Assembly: GCA_016840025.1 (NCBI GenBank)
Contig: JAEOTF010000097.1
Location: 1-12,947 of the forward strand
Source: Candidatus Hodarchaeota archaeon
Lineage (GTDB): Archaea > Asgardarchaeota > Heimdallarchaeia > Hodarchaeales > YT1-039
Reading direction: 5' to 3'
Length of the DNA stretch: 12,947 nucleotides
Below are positions 1 to 6,491 of the stretch, piece after piece (position 1 is the stretch's first letter; each line of letters starts with the position of its first letter). The notes below the pieces were generated by a model that was not told the DNA's origin, ran no database searches, and saw only the letters and a program-made list of their open reading frames with translations. The translations under genes and the position numbers were made by a program.

Positions 1-93
1 ATCTGCAACTGTTACATCCATATCTTGATCCATTGCTAAATCAAGGGCGATAGCACTCCCAACAAGACCTGCTCCTAAAACAAGACACTTCAT
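1..93 (-). CDS. Saccharopine dehydrogenase-like NAD(P)-binding protein, N-terminal fragment
   Basis: Only the first 31 codons lie in the window; the gene runs off the left edge. The peptide begins MKCLVLGAGLVGSAIALDLA and continues MDQDMDVTVAD. It shows a Rossmann first strand, the dinucleotide-binding GxGxxG-type loop (GAGLVG, residues 7-12), and an acidic residue ending the second strand (D31), as expected for an NAD(P) ribose contact. This opening is typical of saccharopine dehydrogenase and lysine 6-dehydrogenase-like oxidoreductases, which act on amino-acid substrates in the cytoplasm. The ATG at 91-93 is preceded by TCGGAGAT, a reasonable ribosome binding site. Substrate and pathway cannot be told from this fragment; another Rossmann oxidoreductase remains possible. 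Confidence 0.75.
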   Translation of the reverse strand, partial: MKCLVLGAGLVGSAIALDLAMDQDMDVTVAD

Positions 94-200
94 TAGATTA
101 TCTCCGATATTAATACCTGCATTTAGGTCATAAAAATGAAGTATATAAGTGAAACCTGCCCCGAAACCCGTATTTAAACCTATAAAATTCCCACTCCTCT

Positions 201-220
201 CAATTTATACCGATTTATAC
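201..220 (-). promoter_or_regulatory. Tandem TATA-like decamers upstream of the saccharopine dehydrogenase-like gene
   Basis: Read on the minus strand, two nearly identical 10-base units, GTATAAATCG and GTATAAATTG, lie head to tail about 110 bases ahead of the ATG at 93. Each contains an archaeal TATA-like core. Further AT-rich boxes lie on both sides (minus-strand TTAAATACTT at 231-240 and CTTATAAAGA near 287-296), so the one actually used is unclear. The rest of 94-334 contains no ORF or RNA that I can support. Confidence 0.3.
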
Positions 221-325
221 ACATTTAGTTAAGTATTTAATCAGCAGTTGACACACGCGGGTTGGTGATAGTTGAATAAAAGACGGTCTTTATAAGAGTT
301 CTGACCTTATGAGACCAACAATCTT

Positions 326-339
326 CCTAATTTATTAGG
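326..339 (-). terminator. Short hairpin spanning the stop codon of the quinone-reductase-like gene
   Basis: CCTAA and TTAGG form a 5-bp perfect inverted repeat around a 4-base loop, overlapping the TAA stop at 335-337. No oligo-T run follows on the minus strand, so termination here is only weakly supported. Confidence 0.15.
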
Positions 340-1333
340 TTTTGTTGTTATGTTCTACAGTTATGACTACATTTCCCTTTTTGTGTCCTGTTTCGACATA
401 CCTGTGGGCTTCGGCAGTCTGTTCCAACGGATAGCGTTTATCTATGACCGATTTAATCGTTCCAGCTTCGATAAGCTCTTTGATTTTCTTTAGATCTTCA
501 CGACTTTCTGGTGCTATCCCGTTGATTACTCTTTTTCCGCTTGTCATTGAAGTCCATCGTCCTCGAATCATCAGGGACAGCCCAGGGATTGCTGAAATAT
601 AGAATCCTTTTTCGTGAAGCGATCTTATACAACCTGAAAACGAACCCTTGCCTACCACGTCAAAAATAACATCATAGGTCTCACTGCGTCTGGTGAAATC
701 TTCTTGAGTGTAATCAATGACATGGTCGGCACCAATGGAGCACAGCATGTCCAATTTCCCCGTGCTATCCACAGCAGTTACTTCAGCCCCGAATGATTTG
801 GCAATCTGCACCGCAAAAGTACCTATACTTCCACCCGCACCATTAATCAAAACCTTTTGTCCACTCTGGACATTTCCTTTTCTAAGAAAATGCAAGGCAT
901 TAAGTCCCCCAGTAGGAACGGCGGCAGCTTCCTCATAGGTCATATTGGACGGTTTTATTATCAGCGCCCCGTCTTTAGGATCTTCAGGCACACAATTGTA
1001 CTCGGCATAAGCACCAAAACTAATACCGGTATTTCCAAAAACTTGGTCACCTTTCTTAAACAGTTTTACATCTTTACCTACTGCTACAATTTCTCCAGAA
1101 ATGTCGTGCCCTAGTATAGTTATTCTCTTTGGTTTTCTGAGACCCGCATATATTCGCATGGGGAGCCGTAACCAGAGAGGGAATTTTAGGCTTCGAATTT
1201 CACAGTCCCCTGCTGTTACTGCTGCCGCATAAACTCTTATCAGTACTTCATTGTCCTTGGGAGTAGGCTTTTCTACCTCTTTGAGCTGAAGAACCTCTGG
1301 TGATCCGTATTTTGTCCATATAATCGCTTTCAT
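335..1333 (-). CDS. Zinc-less medium-chain dehydrogenase, NADPH:quinone reductase-like
   Basis: A complete 332-residue member of the medium-chain dehydrogenase/reductase superfamily, of normal length for quinone oxidoreductases. The N-terminal GroES-like domain (about 1-130) carries the [11 protein letters not shown] segment (76-86). The Rossmann domain follows, with the nucleotide loop GAGGSIG (165-171) inside [19 protein letters not shown], then GADHVIDY (201-208) and the closing [11 protein letters not shown]. The catalytic zinc ligands of alcohol dehydrogenases are absent: the usual Cys region reads AAAVTAGDC. It should therefore reduce quinones, enones or similar carbonyls with NAD(P)H in the cytoplasm. 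The ATG at 1331-1333 is the family start, with a weak GGACGG upstream. GC content (42-48% in sampled lines) exceeds that of most neighbours, which may point to recent acquisition. The physiological substrate is unknown. Confidence 0.9.
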   Translation of the reverse strand: MKAIIWTKYGSPEVLQLKEVEKPTPKDNEVLIRVYAAAVTAGDCEIRSLKFPLWLRLPMRIYAGLRKPKRITILGHDISGEIVAVGKDVKLFKKGDQVFGNTGISFGAYAEYNCVPEDPKDGALIIKPSNMTYEEAAAVPTGGLNALHFLRKGNVQSGQKVLINGAGGSIGTFAVQIAKSFGAEVTAVDSTGKLDMLCSIGADHVIDYTQEDFTRRSETYDVIFDVVGKGSFSGCIRSLHEKGFYISAIPGLSLMIRGRWTSMTSGKRVINGIAPESREDLKKIKELIEAGTIKSVIDKRYPLEQTAEAHRYVETGHKKGNVVITVEHNNKT

Positions 1334-1368
1334 TTGTGTTTCCGTCCTTTCATGTGTGAGGAAGGAAC

Positions 1369-1380
1369 TTAGTTCACTAA
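1369..1380. promoter_or_regulatory. Inverted repeat TTAGT-TC-ACTAA upstream of the quinone-reductase-like gene
   Basis: A perfect 5-bp inverted repeat with a 2-base spacer, 36 bases ahead of the ATG on the minus strand. AACTTA/TAAGTT arms (1367-1372 and 1384-1389) overlap it. This is a plausible operator position, but the arms are short and no regulator is encoded nearby. Confidence 0.2.
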
Positions 1381-1470
1381 TAGATAAGTTTGAATGAAGT
1401 TTGGTTTAAGAAAGAAATTTTATTCATAATTGTTTGATATTCACAAGATATCGAAAAAATAAAAACTCTA

Positions 1471-1482
1471 AAAGAATATACT
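1471..1482 (+). promoter_or_regulatory. BRE/TATA-like element for the nucleotidyltransferase-amidohydrolase pair
   Basis: AAAGAATATACT combines a purine-rich BRE-like stretch with a TATA-like core. It lies about 50 bases before the ATG at 1529, which would give a leader of roughly 20-25 bases. The divergent intergenic stretch 1334-1528 contains no ORF. Its high A/T content makes a chance TATA match easy, hence the low confidence. Confidence 0.3.
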
Positions 1483-1528
1483 TTTTATTCAAATCACATA
1501 GATTAGACAATGTTAGCGGTAATAAACT

Positions 1529-1819
1529 ATGCTATCAGAAAAAGATAGGACAATTATAGTTAATTATGCCAAAAAATACAATTTAAAGAAAGTTCTTCTT
1601 TTTGGGTCAGCGAAAGAAAGAGAAAACTCAGTGGATATTGATCTTGGTGTTCTTGGATTAGCAGATGAACTTTTTTTTGATTTTTTTTGGGAATTATATC
1701 GGGATTTATCCAAACCAGTAGATCTGATTGATTTATCTAAGGAAAACCTCTTCAATAGGCTAATAGAACGAGACGGAGAAGTTCTGTATGGCCTAAACAA
1801 CCAAAATGATTCTCATTAG
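1529..1819 (+). CDS. MNT-type nucleotidyltransferase domain protein (minimal, 96 aa)
   Basis: This small protein is a single minimal nucleotidyltransferase domain of the DNA polymerase beta superfamily. LLFGSAKERENSVDIDL holds the GS signature (G26, S27) and the two metal-binding aspartates D36 and D38. The third acidic position is probably D65 in KPVDLIDL. All catalytic positions appear present, so an active AMP- or NMP-transferase is plausible. Such proteins are usually the antitoxin half of HEPN/MNT toxin-antitoxin pairs, in which the MNT enzyme adenylylates the HEPN RNase. No HEPN gene adjoins it: the next gene, 48 bases on, is an amidohydrolase. Codons 48-54 contain two T8 runs separated by GA. 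Start: ATG at 1529 with only a weak GCGGTAA upstream. Annotation as an antitoxin is inference. Confidence 0.8.
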   Translation: MLSEKDRTIIVNYAKKYNLKKVLLFGSAKERENSVDIDLGVLGLADELFFDFFWELYRDLSKPVDLIDLSKENLFNRLIERDGEVLYGLNNQNDSH

Positions 1820-1867
1820 TAAGTACTGAGTAGACTTATTAACAAATACTGCTTTGAGAATAGTATT

Positions 1868-3373
1868 ATGTTTCTACGACATTCTAAAGCAGTAATTTTA
1901 ATTTTAATTCCTTTTTGCGCATTATCATCAATAAGTAACCCCTCTAATGGATTGAATCAAGTAGATTTAGAGCAGGCTCCCGATATTATCTTTTTTAATG
2001 GTGAAATTATCACTATGGAGGATAACTACCCCATTGTTGAAGCAATTGCTATTAAAGGGGATATAATCCATTCGGTGGGAAATGAAAGTGATATTCTGAT
2101 CCTAGGAGATTCAAATACTCGCTATATTGATCTTAAGGGTAAAACAATTGTACCTGGATTTATTGACGCTCATAGTCACTGGATAGGAGATCGTGGATTA
2201 ACAAATCAAACAGAGCTGGAAGAAGTCATTAATACTCTGTTGACTAATGGGTGGACTAGTATTTCTGAACTTTTTGTTAATCAAGACCGACTGAACGAAT
2301 TGCAATCTAATGATGCAGCAAATCTTCTTAAAGTCTGGGTAAATGCCTATTTACCATTGAGTTGGCAGTTTGAGAGGTTTGGTGATTGGTACCAGAACTA
2401 TGAACCAGGGCATGAGTATAGTCCCAACCTGAGGATCGCTGGAGTAAAATTCTTTATGGATGGGTGGTATAAACAACCTATCCTATATTTTAATCAATCA
2501 GAGCTGGAGGGATTATTCCAAGAAGCCCATGACTTGGGTTTTCAAATCGCTATCCATAGTGTTGTTACTAACGCTACTGAGGTGGTGCGAAACGCATTTG
2601 AAACCGTATTGGGAAGCGAATGGAATCATCAACGCCATAGAATAGAGCATCTTGTGTTGCTCAGAGATGATCAAATTACTAAGATGGCGAATTTAGGGAT
2701 ATATGGGTGTGTCCAATTTTCCTGGTTTAATTCTGATTGGATCGAGTCAATTGAAACCAATATAGGCAACGATTCCGCTTATTTAGTGGCTAGATGGCGC
2801 GATCTTCTGGATACTGGAGTGCACCTTATGGGGAGCACTGACTATCCTTATACTTTCCCTGATGTCAAATCACCACTTCAATCAATGTCAATGGTTGTAA
2901 CTAGAGTGGGATCAGAGGGCCACACTCCCGCAGATTATATGTTAAACCAAACCATTACCCCGGAAGAAGCTCTTCGTCTATTGACCCTTAATGGTGCGTA
3001 TGGGACCTTTCAAGAGGATGTAAAAGGAAGTTTAAAACAGGGCAAATACGCCGATTTGGTTGTCCTTTCAGAAAATCCACTTACTGTTCCAGAATCGGAG
3101 ATAGTTGAGATAGAGGTATTGATGACGATGATAGGGGGAAAAGAGGAATTCATTGAGGAGAGTTATGCGACTGAAAGTATAAGTATAACCTCTAGCAGTA
3201 CTCAGACGACAACAACTCTTGTTACAACGACAACTCTTGTTACGACGACAATCAATGCCCCGACAATTACTCTCACATTCCTAGGCATCATCATACTGCA
3301 CTGGCGAAGGAGAAAAAAGGCATTTCAGGACGGTAAAACTCTCGATACTTCATTCCGAAAGCAATTTATCTGA
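1868..3373 (+). CDS. Secreted, membrane-anchored YtcJ-like amidohydrolase
   Basis: A 501-residue metal-dependent hydrolase of the amidohydrolase superfamily (Amidohydro_3/YtcJ-like), predicted to act outside the cell. Residues 7-24 form an export signal. The metal-site series is intact: GFIDAHSH (H102, H104), VKFFMDG (K194, candidate bridging lysine), AIH (H230), RIEH (H261) and GSTDYP (D325). GKYADLVVLSENP (392-404) is the usual C-terminal beta-sandwich return. A Thr/Ser-rich stalk (about 435-462), a short hydrophobic helix (about 465-479) and HWRRRKK then suggest membrane anchoring, followed by an unusually long ~17-residue tail. H104 to K194 is only 90 residues, which is shorter than I recall for YtcJ proteins. 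The ATG lacks a clear Shine-Dalgarno. It is probably co-transcribed with the upstream nucleotidyltransferase. The substrate (an amide, N-acyl amino acid or cyclic amide) is not predictable. Confidence 0.87.
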   Translation: MFLRHSKAVILILIPFCALSSISNPSNGLNQVDLEQAPDIIFFNGEIITMEDNYPIVEAIAIKGDIIHSVGNESDILILGDSNTRYIDLKGKTIVPGFIDAHSHWIGDRGLTNQTELEEVINTLLTNGWTSISELFVNQDRLNELQSNDAANLLKVWVNAYLPLSWQFERFGDWYQNYEPGHEYSPNLRIAGVKFFMDGWYKQPILYFNQSELEGLFQEAHDLGFQIAIHSVVTNATEVVRNAFETVLGSEWNHQRHRIEHLVLLRDDQITKMANLGIYGCVQFSWFNSDWIESIETNIGNDSAYLVARWRDLLDTGVHLMGSTDYPYTFPDVKSPLQSMSMVVTRVGSEGHTPADYMLNQTITPEEALRLLTLNGAYGTFQEDVKGSLKQGKYADLVVLSENPLTVPESEIVEIEVLMTMIGGKEEFIEESYATESISITSSSTQTTTTLVTTTTLVTTTINAPTITLTFLGIIILHWRRRKKAFQDGKTLDTSFRKQFI

Positions 3374-3610
3374 AAAGCACAGGTTAAACATATTCTCTTT
3401 CTACTATCTGATGACTGCTGTGGATAACAAAAAAATGATAACCAATGAAAGAGGTTGTCTAAACATGTTAATCAAGAGCATAATTCAAAGGGGAATTCTC
3501 TAGCACCTTTAATGAACCCAAAACGGTTTGCTCTTAGTATTGAGAAAGTTCTGGAAGATTGGAAAATCTTCATTGCCTAATTTCAATAAGTTTGCCACTA
3601 TGTTTCAAAG
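3374..3610. other. Intergenic region between convergent genes, no supported gene
   Basis: A 237-base gap between the amidohydrolase (+) and the repeat protein (-). It contains two very short ORFs on the plus strand (30 codons at 3411-3503 and 22 codons at 3512-3580). Neither has a ribosome binding site or a recognisable sequence; they might be decayed coding remnants. A 7-bp hairpin lies at 3554-3571. No tRNA, repeat or mobile-element end was seen. Confidence 0.5.
3554..3571 (-). terminator. Hairpin downstream of the repeat-protein gene
   Basis: GAAGATT and AATCTTC form a perfect 7-bp stem with a 4-base loop, 39 bases past the stop of the minus-strand repeat gene. There is no adjacent oligo-T tract, so a role in 3'-end formation is only possible. 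Confidence 0.2.
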
Positions 3611-4849
3611 TCATGGCATGCATAAACGTAACTTCTTTGTTGGGGCATATAACAAGCCCAAGAGTGTAATTAACAGTATTAGGCTCATTACTAGCTCAGA
3701 TTGGGTTGAAAACTCGGGAATGACTACGGGTGAATTGCTTTTCGCATACTTCAAAGTATCATTCGTGTCGTCATAGTAACTGATATGGGCATAACTATGG
3801 GAATCCAATGCCAATGAAGTTTTGTGGCCGACGTATGCGCTAGAGTCACCTGCACTGGATACGCTCGCAAGATACCAGCCACTGCCATCCTGATACGCAT
3901 ACTTCAAAACATCATTCGTGTGATCATGGTAGCTGATGTGAGGATAACTATTGTTATCCAAGGTCAGCGAGGTATGTAAGCCAACCCATCCTTCACTGTC
4001 CACGGTTACAAGATGCCAGGCACTGTCGTCCTGATAGGCATACTTCAAATCCCTATTCGTCCCGTCATAGTAGCTGATGTGAGGATAACTATTGTTATCT
4101 ACTGCTATGGAAGTAAACTCGCCAACAGTGCTTGTACTGTTGTCCACGGTCGCCAAATACCAGCCCGTCGCATTCTGAAACGCATACTTCAAATCCCTAT
4201 TAGTGTAGTCCCAGTAGCTGATGTGAGGATAACTATTGTTATCCAAGGCCAGCGAAGTATGCAAACCAACACGGTCTGCGCTATCCACGGTCGTCAAATG
4301 CCAGCCCGTCGCATTCTGAAACGCATACTTCAAATCCTCATTCGTGTAGTCCCAGTAGCTGATGTGAGGATAACTATTGTTATCCAAGGCCAGCGAAGTA
4401 TACGAGCCCACATCTCCTGTATTGTCCACGGTCGCCAAATGCCAGCCCGTTGTATTCTGGAAGGCATACTTCAAAGCCCCATTCGTGAGATCAAGGTAGC
4501 TGATGTGAGGATAACTATTGTTATCCAAGGTCAGCGAAGTAAACTCGCCCACATCTCCTGTATTGTCCACGGTCGCTAAATACCAGCCCGTTATATTCAG
4601 GAAGGCATATTTTAAAGTCTTATTCGTGAGATCATGGTAACTGATGTGAGGATAACTATTGTTATCCAAGGCCAGCGAAGTAAACTCGCCAACAACGGCG
4701 GCTGTATTGTCCACGGTCACGATAGACCATGTTATTGCTGGACTGCCTGCGCCATAAGAAATATTACCAAAATTTAGTATCAATATAAGAAAAACGATCA
4801 GTAAAAATTCTTTAACTTTCTGAAACATCTCTTTTTGAGGGTGATTCAT
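3611..4849 (-). CDS. Secreted seven-repeat (propeller-like) surface protein with PEF C-terminal anchor
   Basis: An exported protein of 412 residues from the chosen ATG. The N-terminus has a basic start and a long hydrophobic signal (FLLIVFLILILNF). Seven repeats follow, each with the core DNNSYPHISYxDxTNxxLKYA and a linker of the GWxLATVDN type. Spacing is mostly 47 residues (141 bp), with one unit of 48 and the last of 51. Seven such units suggest a seven-bladed beta-propeller-like fold for binding ligands or surfaces. The C-terminus has PEF (378-380), a hydrophobic helix (386-401) and KKLR, resembling archaeal PEF-CTERM sorting signals. An in-frame TTG at 4864 would add five residues, but ATG 4849 has AAGGT 8-9 bases upstream and is preferred. 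The last repeat has diverged (SYAHISYYD). GC is well above the neighbours. Biochemical function unknown. Confidence 0.85.
   Translation of the reverse strand: MNHPQKEMFQKVKEFLLIVFLILILNFGNISYGAGSPAITWSIVTVDNTAAVVGEFTSLALDNNSYPHISYHDLTNKTLKYAFLNITGWYLATVDNTGDVGEFTSLTLDNNSYPHISYLDLTNGALKYAFQNTTGWHLATVDNTGDVGSYTSLALDNNSYPHISYWDYTNEDLKYAFQNATGWHLTTVDSADRVGLHTSLALDNNSYPHISYWDYTNRDLKYAFQNATGWYLATVDNSTSTVGEFTSIAVDNNSYPHISYYDGTNRDLKYAYQDDSAWHLVTVDSEGWVGLHTSLTLDNNSYPHISYHDHTNDVLKYAYQDGSGWYLASVSSAGDSSAYVGHKTSLALDSHSYAHISYYDDTNDTLKYAKSNSPVVIPEFSTQSELVMSLILLITLLGLLYAPTKKLRLCMP
3782..4690 (-). repeat. Seven tandem in-gene DNA repeats, ~141-bp period
   Basis: The plus-strand core GATGTGAGGATAACTATTG recurs with starts near 3935, 4076, 4220, 4361, 4502 and 4643, with a diverged copy at 3782. 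Periods are 153, 141, 144, 141, 141 and 141 bases, all multiples of three. Cores of the six inner copies are almost identical at the DNA level, including synonymous positions. They encode the repeats of the minus-strand surface protein. Confidence 0.9.
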
Positions 4850-4931
4850 CGGATTAACCTTCAAATAGGTTATGTTGATGTGATCAGAATTAAGCCTTGT
4901 GTTTCGGTCATTTTTTCATAGTCTTCTTCTA

Positions 4932-5162
4932 TTAATTCAATTTTGTATCTCTTAGGCAGTTTATTCCTCTTTTTACTTTTCCTCTTATTTTCTTTATATG
5001 ACGTTTATATCCCATTTTAGATAAAAAGAAATATGTGTTAACTTTTTTAGCAACTCGATTTTCTGGTGACCAACCTTCGCCTATACCTTCTGCTTCGACA
5101 CCAGCAAAGATAGAATATCCTGTTAAGATTAATTGGTATTTTTCAATTATCTTTGGTTCCAA
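4932..5162 (-). CDS. Small basic protein, unrecognised (76 aa, TTG start)
   Basis: I do not recognise this protein. It has 76 residues, beginning MEPKIIEKYQLILTGYSIFA and continuing into a Gly/Glu-rich stretch (GVEAEGIGEGW, 21-31). The C-terminal third is strongly basic (KMGYKRHIKKIRGKVKRG, 49-66), suggesting nucleic-acid or membrane-surface contact. It has no signal peptide and a single cysteine (C69). Support for a real gene comes from a perfect GGAGGT ribosome binding site on the minus strand at 5173-5178, ten bases before the TTG at 5160-5162, and from its same-strand position 82 bases ahead of the repeat protein. The overlapping plus-strand ORF (5035-5226) is low-complexity and lacks a good start signal. 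It could still be a chance ORF or the remnant of a larger gene. Confidence 0.5.
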   Translation of the reverse strand: MEPKIIEKYQLILTGYSIFAGVEAEGIGEGWSPENRVAKKVNTYFFLSKMGYKRHIKKIRGKVKRGINCLRDTKLN

Positions 5163-5172
5163 AATAAATTAT

Positions 5173-5178
5173 ACCTCC
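5173..5178 (-). promoter_or_regulatory. Perfect Shine-Dalgarno GGAGGT deciding a TTG start
   Basis: GGAGGT on the minus strand, spaced ten bases from TTG at 5160-5162. It is the strongest ribosome binding site in this part of the window and the main argument for the small gene below it. Confidence 0.5.
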
Positions 5179-5264
5179 AATTATCGATATATCATGGTTT
5201 TTTTCTTCTTCTTTAGTCTAGTTTAAAATTTAATTGTCATTAACTTCAAATTCTCTATTGGAGA

Positions 5265-5274
5265 TTTTATAAAC
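5265..5274 (+). promoter_or_regulatory. TATA-like box ahead of the prostaglandin-reductase-like gene
   Basis: TTTTATAAAC lies about 40 bases before the ATG at 5310. The expected start of transcription, about 25 bases downstream, falls just before the AAAGGCGAT ribosome binding site, giving a coherent short leader. Confidence 0.4.
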
Positions 5275-5309
5275 AATTTCAAGGTAGATACGATTTAAAG
5301 GCGATTCCG

Positions 5310-6317
5310 ATGAGTGATGAAGTAAACCAAGAAATTCATTTGATAAAACGACCTGTTGGTCTACCGACTGAAGATGACTTCAAATTGGTAGATACACCTA
5401 TTCCCAATCCTACTGACGGTGAATTACTTGTTAGAAATATCTATATGTCCGTAGATCCCTATATGAGGGGACGAATGATTGACCGGGAAAGTTATGTTCC
5501 TCCATTTGAATTAAATAAACCCCTTCAAGGGGGATGTGTTGGAGAAGTTCTAAAATCGAACAATGATAAGTATCAAGTAGGAGAATTTATTTTTAGTATG
5601 AATGGTTGGCGAAAATATTATGTTTCAGATGGTACAGGTCTTACGAAGATCGATTCCTCATTTGCACCAATACAAGCTTATTTGGGGATCTTGGGACTTA
5701 CCGGGCTAACAGCTTATGTTGGACTCCTTGATATAGGTCAATTAAAAGAAGGAGAAACCGTTTTTGTGTCAGGCGCCTCAGGAGCAGTGGGATTAGCAGT
5801 CTGTCAGATTGCTAAAATAAAAAATTGTTACGTTTTAGGAAGTGCAGGATCCGATGAGAAAGTTAAATGGCTCCTCGATGAACTAGAAATCGATGCTGCC
5901 TTTAATTACAAAACAGTGAGTAATTTATCCTCAGAAGTTAGAGAGAAGTGCCCAAAAGGAGTGGATGTGTACTTTGACAATGTAGGAGGTAACCATTTAG
6001 ACGCAGCTTTGGCTAATATGAACACTTTTGGACGAATTGTGGGGTGTGGAATGATTTCCCAGTATAATTTGGCTAGACCAGATCCAATACAGAACTTAAT
6101 CGTCATCATACCTAGACGTTTAACCATCAGAGGCTTTATTATTACAGATCATTATGATCGAATGCCCGACTTTATGAGAGACGTTGGGACATGGATTAAG
6201 GAAGGAAAAATAAAAGGGGAAGAAACAATAATTGAGGGAATTGAAAATGCCCCTTCGGCATTTATTGGCCTATTTAGAGGAGATAACTTAGGAAAAATGT
6301 TAGTGAAAATCGATTAA
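5310..6317 (+). CDS. NADP-dependent medium-chain reductase, prostaglandin reductase/CurA class
   Basis: A complete 335-residue NADPH-dependent alkenal/one oxidoreductase of the leukotriene B4 12-hydroxydehydrogenase / prostaglandin reductase / CurA branch of the medium-chain dehydrogenases. Diagnostic segments are SVDPYMRGRM (47-56), the nucleotide loop GASGAVG (155-161) within VSGASGAVGLAVCQIAK, YFDNVGG (221-227), GMISQYN (247-253) and the C-terminal LFRGDNLGKMLVKID. No zinc site is present. The family saturates the double bond of alpha,beta-unsaturated ketones and aldehydes and acts in the cytoplasm, often in detoxification. Start: ATG 5310, with AAAGGCGAT about six bases upstream and a TATA-like box before it. 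It belongs to a different subfamily from the reductase at 335-1333, so the two are not a recent duplication. The true substrate is unknown. Confidence 0.93.
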   Translation: MSDEVNQEIHLIKRPVGLPTEDDFKLVDTPIPNPTDGELLVRNIYMSVDPYMRGRMIDRESYVPPFELNKPLQGGCVGEVLKSNNDKYQVGEFIFSMNGWRKYYVSDGTGLTKIDSSFAPIQAYLGILGLTGLTAYVGLLDIGQLKEGETVFVSGASGAVGLAVCQIAKIKNCYVLGSAGSDEKVKWLLDELEIDAAFNYKTVSNLSSEVREKCPKGVDVYFDNVGGNHLDAALANMNTFGRIVGCGMISQYNLARPDPIQNLIVIIPRRLTIRGFIITDHYDRMPDFMRDVGTWIKEGKIKGEETIIEGIENAPSAFIGLFRGDNLGKMLVKID

Positions 6318-6398
6318 GATGCCAAAATAAGTATTGAAGAAGTAATAATCGGAGAATGTCAAATTCCCACTACAATGAATTTTCAGTTTTCAAAATAT

Positions 6399-6418
6399 TT
6401 GAGAGAACAGTTTCTCAA
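6399..6418. promoter_or_regulatory. Hairpin-forming inverted repeat between the reductase and the SBBP gene
   Basis: TTGAGAGA pairs with TTTCTCAA (seven Watson-Crick pairs and one G-U pair) around a 4-base loop. It starts 82 bases after the reductase stop and ends about 20 bases before the next TATA box. A second small inverted repeat, AACTT-GAA-AAGTT, overlaps its end at 6417-6429. It could be a 3'-end hairpin of the upstream mRNA or an operator upstream of the SBBP promoter. Confidence 0.3.
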
Positions 6419-6439
6419 CTTGAAAAGTTATTAGAATAA

Positions 6440-6450
6440 TTTTATATAAA
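6440..6450 (+). promoter_or_regulatory. TATA box of the SBBP surface-protein gene
   Basis: TTTTATATAAA is a near-ideal archaeal TATA box. It lies about 42-48 bases before the GTG start at 6492 and predicts a transcript starting close to 6471. Confidence 0.5.
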
Positions 6451-6453
6451 AAA

Positions 6454-6477
6454 GAGAGAATTTAAATGAGAGAATTT
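6454..6477 (+). repeat. Direct repeat GAGAGAATTT x2 at the predicted transcription start
   Basis: Two perfect copies of GAGAGAATTT (6454-6463 and 6468-6477) with a 14-base period lie between the TATA box and the start codon of the SBBP gene. This position fits a repressor site that would overlap the transcription start, but chance in AT-rich DNA is possible. Confidence 0.35.
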
Positions 6478-6491
6478 GATTAAGGAAAAGG

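Noticed and set aside
94..334. Possible tRNA or small RNA in the GC-richer patch near 245-270
   Set aside because: No cloverleaf, no T-loop GTTC box and no paired arms could be drawn.
717..1114. Two overlapping plus-strand ORFs opposite the quinone-reductase-like gene
   Set aside because: Both are antisense shadows of a full-length, clearly recognisable medium-chain dehydrogenase, without ribosome binding sites.
1564..1800. Minus-strand ORF opposite the MNT gene
   Set aside because: Ser/Arg/Lys-rich shadow of a real domain with intact catalytic motifs on the other strand.
3411..3580. Two tiny plus-strand ORFs (30 and 22 codons) in the convergent gap
   Set aside because: They have no ribosome binding site, no recognisable motif and are too short to judge. 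They could be decayed coding DNA, but nothing supports that.
4013..4579. A long plus-strand open frame (188 codons) inside the repeat region
   Set aside because: It is antisense to the repeat protein. It stays open only because the repeat period is a multiple of three, and its translation is a repetitive low-information string with no start signal.
3782..4690. Regularly spaced repeats suggesting a CRISPR array or satellite
   Set aside because: The period is about 141 bp, always a multiple of three, and the units translate into a coherent protein repeat with a signal peptide and anchor. There is no 25-40 bp repeat/spacer structure.
5035..5226. Plus-strand ORF overlapping the small minus-strand gene
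   Set aside because: It ends in a poly-Phe stretch from an AT tract, starts with GTG lacking a Shine-Dalgarno, and the opposite frame has the better signals.
335..6317. The two medium-chain reductases as a recent duplication
   Set aside because: Their motifs place them in different subfamilies (quinone reductase-like versus prostaglandin reductase/CurA), with little similarity beyond the shared fold.
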